A program made the position numbers and the translations under genes. Below, one piece after another: positions 8,285-16,800 of a DNA stretch of 64,000 nt (position 1 is its first letter; every line of letters begins with the position of its first letter). The notes under the pieces are model-generated. The model was not told where the DNA came from. It ran no database searches and worked only from the letters and a program-made list of their open reading frames with translations. The stretch is from Muribaculaceae bacterium (GTDB lineage: Bacteria > Bacteroidota > Bacteroidia > Bacteroidales > Muribaculaceae). The stretch is taken from NCBI GenBank assembly GCA_017555085.1, contig JAFZHD010000046.1, forward strand, positions 1 to 64,000, read 5' to 3'.

Positions 8285-8314
8285 CAAAGGTAGTGACTTT
8301 TTTTGAGTTGTCAA
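8285..8314 (-). promoter_or_regulatory. Promoter of the tiny transcript
   Basis: Minus strand: TTG (8314-8312), a 19-bp spacer, then TACCTTTG (8292-8285). It is one of the best consensus Bacteroidetes promoters in the window, although it precedes no ordinary gene. Confidence 0.8.
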
Positions 8315-8462
8315 TAGTTCGGACGATAAAAACGTCTTTGATTAAATCTTTTTAACAAGATTAGCGGAAAATCAAGTCAAATTTCATTCCTAAAAGCCAT
8401 TATTGCTTGAAATTTTGCCAATTGAGCCTCGTTTGGAATCATTATGATGATCTGGCAACCCC

Positions 8463-8501
8463 AAAAATAAGGTCTGCGTTACATCGCGTAACACAGACCT
8501 T
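8463..8501 (-). terminator. Terminator of the GHL10 glycosidase gene
   Basis: A long hairpin with arms AAGGTCTG / CAGACCTT extended by GTTAC/GTAAC (8469-8501) lies 34 bases after the stop codon. Read leftward it is followed by ATTTTTGG, a short T-run. Confidence 0.75.
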
Positions 8502-8535
8502 CCAAATGATTATGAAACAAATTTTACAAGTAGTT

Positions 8536-11500
8536 CTATTTTATAACGATGCTTTCGGCAACTGCACCGTTTTCGTTTTCGGCGTTAACGATATATACGC
8601 CTGCTGCCAAGTGGCTGAGGTTCATTGAAAGAACATTTGTTTTGCTTGCTACCAAAGCTCCTGCGGGGTTGTAGATTTTAACCACATCGGCTTTTTCGCT
8701 GAGGTAAATGCACTTGCCGCTCACTGTCACATCAAGGCCGTTGCTTGACTCAACATCTTCGATTGCTGTAACTGTGGGGTCATAGATGCGGTAGGCTGCA
8801 ATACCATTGTTGGGTACATATATGAACAATGTGATAGACTTGTCATCGTTCTCGATTGTTGCAGGAATTGCCGATACATAACCGTGGGTCACATTGCCGA
8901 GGCCTTTTTCAGGAATGGTCCACAATAATTCCATATCGCTGTGATCAAAATTGTTGGGGTTGTAAACCACGGCAAAGTTAAAGAAGTCGGCGATATCGTC
9001 ATTGAATGCATAGATGTAGAGAGGCTTGTTGTTTACGCTTGCAGTACACATACCTGCGCTTAACATACCAGCGGGCATGATTGATGAGTTTGAATCAAAA
9101 CTGTCAAGGATCGATGCCGAACTACCGCTCATGCTGTAAAGAGTGGGGTAGATGGTCGAACCGTCAACGATGATTTGACTGCTTGAAATTGGTAATACGC
9201 GAGGTGCGTTGCCAAATCCGCTTGAAGTTGAGGGATAGAAATTGCGAACGCGTGCGTTGGTGTTTGAAGTCCAATATGTATAAGCGGCATTTGTGCCATG
9301 GTCGCCACTGCGAGTCCAGCAATAAATGCGGTTGCGGTAAGTCGAACTGCCACTTCCGCTTGAAGAAGCTGCAAACACTTTTGAACCCGATTTTGTGATG
9401 TCGCCATATACCATGCAGTGGTCAATACGCATGCTGCGGTCGCTAAGATATGATTCCATTACGCGAGTGGTGGCTCCGGTTTCGACATCAACAGTACTGA
9501 TGTTGATTTGGCCCGATGAGTGGAATGATGTTACCATGTTGCTTACGCAAAGATGACCTCCGCCGTCAACAAACACATCGTTACAGGGGTAACCCAATGA
9601 TGAGCCGTCTGAAAGTGTTTTGTAATCGCCTGTGAGGGTGATTTTGCGAATGAATTCGCCTGTTTTGCCGTTAAATTCAAGGAGGTAGCCGGCACCGCTT
9701 GTGCGTTCACAAACATAAAGATTACCTTTATAGGCTGCCATACCGCGTTGGTCACCACCGAGATGGGCATCGGGATAATTTCCTGTCTTGATTGAATAAA
9801 TCCAAAGGTTTTCAATAACAAGACCTCTTTTACTGTCATAATTGCCGCCGTCGGTGGGAAGTCCGGTAATGGGTTTTTCGGGCTCAACAACCTGTTTAGC
9901 AGGAGTGATGAACGATTCTACCGCACTTGTCGAACTGTTATAACCGCTCTTTTCGGCAACCACACGCCAATAATACTTGGTGTTGTCAGAGAAATCAAAA
10001 CTGCTTGATGCAATAGAGGTGTTTGATGTGAAGAACGAGTACATCACAGTGGCAAAAGTTGCCAAGGGAGAGATTTCAATAGTGTAGTTGGCTCCTGTGA
10101 TTGCACTCCAAGAGAAATTGAATGAATCGCCAACAACTACACCGCCAACGGGACTGTTAAGAGTAACTGCGCTCAATGAGGGTTTAGATGTTGTGAAATA
10201 TCTGATTTCTGATGTTGAACTGTTATAGCCCGATACTTCGGCTTTCACGCGCCAATAGTAAGTGGTGTTTGTGTCAAGGTCAAAATTGCTTGAAGAATAG
10301 CTTGTTGCTGATGTTTTGGCTGAGAATAGTACGGTAGAGAAAGTCGCTGTTTTTGCGATTTCAAGAGTGTAAGATGCACCCACGATTGATGACCAAGAGA
10401 AGTTGAAGCCGTCGGCAACGGTTGTGCCCGATGCGGGAGATGTAAGTGATACGGGAGAAAGGTCGGGTGTTGCGGTTTTGAACGAGTTGGTTGATGAAAC
10501 CGAACCGTTATAACCGGCTTTGTCAGCTTTCACTCGCCAATAGTAGGTTGAACCTTGTGCAAGAGCAAAGTTACTTGATGAGTAACTATTGGTAGTGGTA
10601 GTTGCAGAGAAATTGATGTTATTGAATGTAACCGATGTTGATACCTCAACAGTGTAGGTAGCACCTGCGATTGCGCTCCATTTGAAGTCAAAGCCGCTTG
10701 TAGTTGTCGCGCCGTTTGTGGGCGATTGTAATGTCACGGCATTGAGCGTTTCAACGGGAGTCTCGGGTGTGCTGCTCGAGTTGTAAGATACCTTGTAGGC
10801 TGCAATACCGTTGTTGGGAGAGTACAAGAAGATAGTGGCCGAGCCGTCGCTATTGCTGATTGCTGCGGGTTGTGCTGTTACATATGAGTTAGAGGCTGAA
10901 CCAAAACCTGCATCGGGAACTTGCCACAACTTCTTCATCTTTGAATAACTGAAATTAGAGGGATTGCTGACAATGTAGAATGCATTGGGAGCGATTGACG
11001 ATACATATGCAAAGATGGGTTGGTTGCCTACTGTTGCGGTACAAAGACCATTCCAGTTGTCGGCCGAAGGTGCAAGGTCTATGTTGTTTGCAAAACTGTC
11101 GTTCAATGTGGCTGTGCCCGATGTCTTGAATGTGTACAATGACGGTGCAGTATTGTGTCCGTCAAGCACAAATTGTGTTGATGAGATGGGCATAATGCGT
11201 GGTGCTGTACTGTTGGTAGTTGCCGCATTGATAGTGTTTGAGAAGTAAGAACCGATTGTTGTTCCTGTTATTGACCATGAACCTGATGCATTGCGTGTCC
11301 AACGATAAACAGTGCTTGTGTTGGCAACAGCAGCCCAAATTTCACCGCCTTGTGCAGTAACATCGCCACGGGCAGCAGCATAGTCGATGCGCAATGATGA
11401 TGTCAATGCCGATTCAAAGACGCGTGTAGTAGCACCTGTTGAAAGGTTAACTGTACACACAGTAACGGGTTGTGATGATGTGTTGATAGTCATGTTGCTG

Positions 11501-13617
11501 ACACATAAGTTGCCTGCACCGTCAACAAACACATCATTACATTTATATGTAAGAGCAGTGCCGCTTGATGAAGTTGAATAGTCGCCTGATAAAGTGATTT
11601 TACGTAGCAATTCGCCTGTTGTGCCGCTAAACTCATAGAGGTAGCCGTCGCGGTGTGTTACATACACATTGCCGTTATAGGCAGTCATGCTTCGTTGGTC
11701 ACCACCGAGGGTTGAGGGGAAATTGTTGGTGTTAACCGAGTACATCCACAAGTTTTCGATTGTGAAATTATCGACAGCCGAGTATGAAGAGGGGTCTTTG
11801 GGGGTGTTGCTTGTGTTGCCGCCCGAAGATTGTGATTTGTAGGTTGTGAACGAGCCTACCCATGATGTTGATGATGCGTAGCCCGATTTAGATGCTTTCA
11901 CTCGCCAATAGTAGGTTGTGCCTTGTGCCAAGTTAAACGCTGTTGACGAGAGTGTGGTTGCTGTTGTGGTTTTTGAGAATGCAACCGATGAGAATGCCGA
12001 TGTGGTTGATATTTCGAGAGTGTAGGTTGCTCCTTCAATAGCTGTCCAGTTGAAACTGAATGTTTCTTCAGTAGTAGAGCCGTCTTTGGGGTCGGTGATA
12101 GTTACTTGGGGGAGTTGTTCGACTACCGAACTGCTTCCGAGCCATGTTACCTCATATTCGTTACCATAGCGGTCAACAACCGAAACACCTAATTGATAAC
12201 CCGATGTGTAGCCCGAAACATCAAATGAGGTTTCATAGGGGTTGCCGATGAGGTAGTTTGATGCAACATCGCTGCCAGGTGTTACGCCTGAGGGAACTGC
12301 ATACACTGCATAGCGCATATTGTCATAGCCTGTCCATGTGAGTTTTGAGCCTGAAAGTGCGATATTTGATACCGGACCGGGATTTGATGCGTTTTTCCAA
12401 GTGATTGCAGGTTGCAAAGCGAGGTTTTGGAATTTGTTGGTTTTGAGATAGGGGGCGAGACCTTCGGTGCGAACGCCTGTAAAGTCGCGAGAGCCAAAAA
12501 GCACGCAACCGGGGGCATTGTTGCCTGTGTAGTCGCGGTTATACTGAATTTGAGTCGCTACTTCGGCCCAGTTTGAGGTTGTGTTTGCGCTATAAAGGAA
12601 CGAAATAGAGTGACTTGAATAGAAGTGACGGTTAAAGTAGTTGGCACATGCATCACTCCACCATTTAGAGAGTTTGGCATATCCGTTAGTGCTGTGACTT
12701 GTCACCCAATAAAGTTGGGGCGAAATAAAGTCAACTGTACCTTCGCCAAGCCATGCCAATGGGTCGCTATAAATCTGAGAATATTGCCAGTCAGATGCGC
12801 TACTGATGCTTGATGTCGAAATGCCATATTTTGATGCTGACTCTTTAGATACACCAGCAGGTGAGATGCCAAAGCGCACATAGGGTTTGGTGCTTTGAAT
12901 CATGTTGTAAACCTCGCGGACCATTGTATTGACATTTTCACGACGCCAATCGGCTTGAGATAATGAAGAACCTGATGCATTGTAAAGATTTGAGTCGTAG
13001 GAATTGGGTATGCTGTTCAAATAGAAATAGTCGTCAAAAACAAGACCGTCAATGTCATAGTTTTGCACGATTTCACGGCACACGTCTACAATTCGTTTGC
13101 GCACTTCGGCCATACCGGGGTTAAGGATAACTGCGCTGTTGTAGGTCATCAACCAATCAGGGTTGTTTTTGCGATAGTCGGCAGTGCCCCATGTTCCTTC
13201 AGCCGATTCATAGCGGTAGGGGTTTACCCATGCATAACAAGCCATGCCGCGAGAGTGACAGGCTTGCACCCAATATTCGAGGGGGTCGTATGAGGGAGCT
13301 GTGCCACGTGAACCGGTAATATAAGAAGACCAAGGCTCATAACTTGATTTATACATGGCGTCGCTCATGCCTCGTACTTGGAAATATACGGTGTTAAAAC
13401 CGTTTTCTTGCATAATGTCGAGAATGGCGTCGGCTTCGGCCTTTTGCGCCGATGCAACAGACGTGCCAGTGCCATAGGTTGTGGGCCAGCACATGCGCCA
13501 TGCTGTGGTTACCCATGCCGAGCGGTGTTCATGTTTGGGAGTTGTTTGTGCCCAAGCCGATAGATGTGATATTACGACCAATATCACAAGCAATGATTTG
13601 TAAAAGTTTCTCATCAT
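8536..13617 (-). CDS. Giant T9SS-exported GHL10/DUF187 glycosidase with repeated modules
   Basis: 1693 residues. Signal peptide 1-23; GHL10 (DUF187, YngK/DigH-like) TIM-barrel about 30-345, with the strand GLVFDDYFYL near 191-200; an Ig-like domain about 400-495; an Fn3-like module 504-592; a six-to-seven-blade-sized propeller-like module 615-945; three more Fn3-like modules (960-1047, 1054-1143, 1148-1238); a second copy of the propeller-like module 1263-1613; and a T9SS sorting domain from about 1620. E. coli DigH (YddW) of this family cleaves peptide-free peptidoglycan strands, so a wall or polysaccharide substrate is plausible. The T9SS tail predicts cell-surface or secreted location. It stands alone with its own promoter and terminator. 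Confidence 0.85.
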   Translation of the reverse strand: MMRNFYKSLLVILVVISHLSAWAQTTPKHEHRSAWVTTAWRMCWPTTYGTGTSVASAQKAEADAILDIMQENGFNTVYFQVRGMSDAMYKSSYEPWSSYITGSRGTAPSYDPLEYWVQACHSRGMACYAWVNPYRYESAEGTWGTADYRKNNPDWLMTYNSAVILNPGMAEVRKRIVDVCREIVQNYDIDGLVFDDYFYLNSIPNSYDSNLYNASGSSLSQADWRRENVNTMVREVYNMIQSTKPYVRFGISPAGVSKESASKYGISTSSISSASDWQYSQIYSDPLAWLGEGTVDFISPQLYWVTSHSTNGYAKLSKWWSDACANYFNRHFYSSHSISFLYSANTTSNWAEVATQIQYNRDYTGNNAPGCVLFGSRDFTGVRTEGLAPYLKTNKFQNLALQPAITWKNASNPGPVSNIALSGSKLTWTGYDNMRYAVYAVPSGVTPGSDVASNYLIGNPYETSFDVSGYTSGYQLGVSVVDRYGNEYEVTWLGSSSVVEQLPQVTITDPKDGSTTEETFSFNWTAIEGATYTLEISTTSAFSSVAFSKTTTATTLSSTAFNLAQGTTYYWRVKASKSGYASSTSWVGSFTTYKSQSSGGNTSNTPKDPSSYSAVDNFTIENLWMYSVNTNNFPSTLGGDQRSMTAYNGNVYVTHRDGYLYEFSGTTGELLRKITLSGDYSTSSSGTALTYKCNDVFVDGAGNLCVSNMTINTSSQPVTVCTVNLSTGATTRVFESALTSSLRIDYAAARGDVTAQGGEIWAAVANTSTVYRWTRNASGSWSITGTTIGSYFSNTINAATTNSTAPRIMPISSTQFVLDGHNTAPSLYTFKTSGTATLNDSFANNIDLAPSADNWNGLCTATVGNQPIFAYVSSIAPNAFYIVSNPSNFSYSKMKKLWQVPDAGFGSASNSYVTAQPAAISNSDGSATIFLYSPNNGIAAYKVSYNSSSTPETPVETLNAVTLQSPTNGATTTSGFDFKWSAIAGATYTVEVSTSVTFNNINFSATTTTNSYSSSNFALAQGSTYYWRVKADKAGYNGSVSSTNSFKTATPDLSPVSLTSPASGTTVADGFNFSWSSIVGASYTLEIAKTATFSTVLFSAKTSATSYSSSNFDLDTNTTYYWRVKAEVSGYNSSTSEIRYFTTSKPSLSAVTLNSPVGGVVVGDSFNFSWSAITGANYTIEISPLATFATVMYSFFTSNTSIASSSFDFSDNTKYYWRVVAEKSGYNSSTSAVESFITPAKQVVEPEKPITGLPTDGGNYDSKRGLVIENLWIYSIKTGNYPDAHLGGDQRGMAAYKGNLYVCERTSGAGYLLEFNGKTGEFIRKITLTGDYKTLSDGSSLGYPCNDVFVDGGGHLCVSNMVTSFHSSGQINISTVDVETGATTRVMESYLSDRSMRIDHCMVYGDITKSGSKVFAASSSGSGSSTYRNRIYCWTRSGDHGTNAAYTYWTSNTNARVRNFYPSTSSGFGNAPRVLPISSSQIIVDGSTIYPTLYSMSGSSASILDSFDSNSSIMPAGMLSAGMCTASVNNKPLYIYAFNDDIADFFNFAVVYNPNNFDHSDMELLWTIPEKGLGNVTHGYVSAIPATIENDDKSITLFIYVPNNGIAAYRIYDPTVTAIEDVESSNGLDVTVSGKCIYLSEKADVVKIYNPAGALVASKTNVLSMNLSHLAAGVYIVNAENENGAVAESIVIK

Positions 13618-13686
13618 TTGTATAAGTTAGATTTAATAATTTCAATGGTATTTGAATCACAAAAATGCAAAAATGCATAATCTCGG

Positions 13687-13716
13687 CAAAGGTAGTTATA
13701 AAAATTGATTCCCCAA
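13687..13716 (-). promoter_or_regulatory. Promoter of the GHL10 glycosidase gene
   Basis: Minus strand: TTG (13716-13714), a 19-bp spacer, TACCTTTG (13694-13687). The predicted start is about 65 bases before the start codon at 13617. Confidence 0.75.
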
Positions 13717-13790
13717 TATGTTTAAAATATGTTGTAGAGCATGTATTTTGTCCTAATACAAAGGCTGTTAGAGAGATAGGAAACGGGTTA

Positions 13791-13824
13791 GAAAAGCCAA
13801 AGGACGACAAATGCCGCCCTTTGG
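13791..13824 (-). terminator. Terminator of the alpha-2-macroglobulin-like gene
   Basis: Hairpin with arms CCAAAGG.CG / CG.CCTTTGG (13797-13806 / 13815-13824) lies 19 bases after the stop codon, followed leftward by CTTTTC. Confidence 0.7.
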
Positions 13825-13842
13825 TATTGAAAAATGCGGATT

Positions 13843-16800
13843 TTATCGTGAAATGTCGATAGTTGTGCCTGCCGAATGAGCCGTTATGTTGGGCGCATAT
13901 TGGCTTTGAATTGTTGCGATGCCCGACGAGTATGAGCCGATGTTGTTGGTATTTAACTCGTAAGAGATAATGTAGGTGCCTTTGGGCATGTGGTCAACAA
14001 AAATGTTGGTTGCCGCATCGCGGTTTTCGCGATAGAAATATATGCCTTCGGTGAATATGGGTTGGGGCAGTTGCTCCACGGGCTCAAAACATGCTGCGCG
14101 CTCATCGACAACGGTTACATAGTCGAGGTCGCGGTTAGCCTTGATAGTGAGGCTCACTTTCACCACGTCACCAAGCGAAATGCTGTCGGCTTTTTGCCAT
14201 GTGATGCCGTTGGGAGTGGCTACTTGGCGATAAAGTTGCTTGTCGATTGACAAGTCATCGCATGCGCTTGCATCAACAGTGGTCATCGCTTGTGTAAACT
14301 GACGGTAGATTGCTCCCCATGCAGGTGTCGATGCCGGTTTGGCAATAGTGAGGGTTTTGCCAGAGGGCGAAAGTGCCGATATGTCGGTGCGAATGTAGCC
14401 GGTTGCAGTTTCAAATTTGTTTGTGGCAATTTCGTAGCCGTCAAGGCTTATCTCAACGCCGCGTGCCGGTGTGGTCCACTTTGTGCCAGTGTTGATAATG
14501 GAGTGGATGGCAATGGTGGTGTTTACCGAGTTGCCCCAATCGGTTGCGTTCTTTTCGAGAATGAGCCATTGGCGAATGTGATCGATTTCAGCACATTTGG
14601 GCTCAATGGCGTTAAATGCGTCTAACGCAATAGCCGTTGTGCCGACATTGTTGATTGTCAAATTGTAGTCTACCGATGGCCACCACATACCTTTGTCGGG
14701 TGTGTAGCGAGAGTATTGGCGCAAAGAGTTGAGCACTTGTCGTGCGGTGTTGCTGTAACTGTGGTTGTTGAGAATTAACGCAGCCACCGATTTGCCGAGA
14801 ATGGTGTAATCTTTCCAATCTGACAAAAGGGATTGGACTGTGGCTGCCGTAACACGCGCTGCTGCTGTCGATTGCTTGATGTTGTCAAAATAGTCGCGCA
14901 CATAGACATAGCGTGTGTAGTCGGTGCTGGCTTTGGGGTATTTGACATATTGTCGGGCAAAGTAGTCGTCAATGTACTTGACTGCCTTTTCAATCATGGC
15001 GTTCAACTGCTGATTTTCGGGCAAATAGCCGAGTTGTTTCAGTTCTCCGCACATCAAAAGCACATTGAGTGTGGTCCATGTAGATGACAGCTTTGACTGC
15101 TTAATCCAACGCCAACCGCCATCGGCATTTTGCAGTTGTGCAAGCAGAGTGATGTTGTCATTATACACTTTTCTAATCTCTTTTTTGTCAAAGAGCAGAG
15201 CCAAGCGGGCCATTCGTTCGCTGTCAGAGCGGGCGTCCATCATCCACGGAGTTGCGTTGAGCAACACTATTTTGAGGTCTTGGTTGCGTTCAAGCATTGA
15301 GGTGAGTGTCGAGTCGCGATTGTTGCTGTTGAGCCACTGATGCAAAGCCGACGCGATAGCCGGATTGTTGCGCATAATTCCATCGGCAATAGCGGCCGAA
15401 TATATGGCGGCGATGGCCGAATTGGCACTTGTGCTTTCGCAGTTGCGCAATCCGGGCAATGCACTTACGCAATACCAAATGGGGTTTTCGCAGAATTGGA
15501 TAGTAGTGCGGGCATCGTCGGAAGTAATGCCCAATTCAATGTCTTTGCGGTGGCTTTGGGGCGACATATAGAAATTGTCGGTCTCGATAACCGGAGTGGT
15601 TGACGGCAAAATAGATATGACAGCCTGTTCGCCGTCGGTGAAAGAGCCGTTGGTCGATTTGATGCGATAGCCGAGCATGGGCATGTCAAGCGGCGCATCG
15701 ACAACAATCTCGTTAATAGTCGATTGCATTGCGGCAATGGTGTCGGAAAATTGCCATTGCGACAAAACTTCGTTGTTTGCAGGGTTGAAAATCTCGATTG
15801 TCGTAACGGTTGTTTGCTTATCGGCCGTATTGTTTTGGATAGCCGCTTTTACCATCGCTTTGTCGCCAGTGCGCAAGAAACGGGGCAGATTGGGCTGCAC
15901 CATAATGGGCTTGTTGGCAATGACATCGCATTTCATGTGGGCAGTGGCAAGACGCTCAGAATAAGCAACGGCATTGAAACTCCATGTGGTGTTGGCATTA
16001 GGCACAATGAAAGTGTAGGTCAACTTGCCTTGCACATCAGTAACCAAGTTAGGTTCAAAGAATGCCAACGGAATTTCTGACGGACGATAGTTTGAAATAT
16101 CTTCGTTCTGGTTGTTCCCTTCTTCTTCGGCTTCTTCTTCGATTTTAAGTTCGGTGACAGCTGATTTTTGGGCTAAAAAATGGTTGCGTGACCCAAAGTT
16201 CCCACTACCAGGCATGGAACTATAAGAAATCATATCTACTTCTTCCAAAAAAAGACACAAGCCTGGAACGAACCGGTCTTCATAGGCACTGAATGAAGGA
16301 GCAGTAATTTCTTGCGGTAAGTATTGGTGGTCGTATTGGTCATCATATTTTCGGATATATAGAGAAATGTCAAATATGTGTAAATTAATTAAGTTAAAAG
16401 GATATTTATGTGTAACACGCGGCGAGAATGTAAATGTATGAGTCTCAAGTTTGTCAAGTGCTTTATTATACATATCAAATAAGAGAGCCGATTTCACACC
16501 TTCGCCTGATTTGTTGGTAATGGTAAACTTCCAAGTTTCATCAGTTGTTGGAGTTATCTTATCGCGAAATACTTCTGTGTTGATTGTGATTTTTGAGTTT
16601 TTGTCATAGCGTCGGATTATAACTTGATTATAATTGCATTCATAGTTGTAAACAACTCGAAAAGAAACTCTAATTTCGTTTTCAGAAGAGGGCGTTTCTA
16701 TCTCAATCTTGTGGTTGCCGGCGTTGAGATTTAACCATTTTCGTGATAATATGCCTTTTTCATCATATATAATCATGTCGATGTGACAATCATCAAATGA

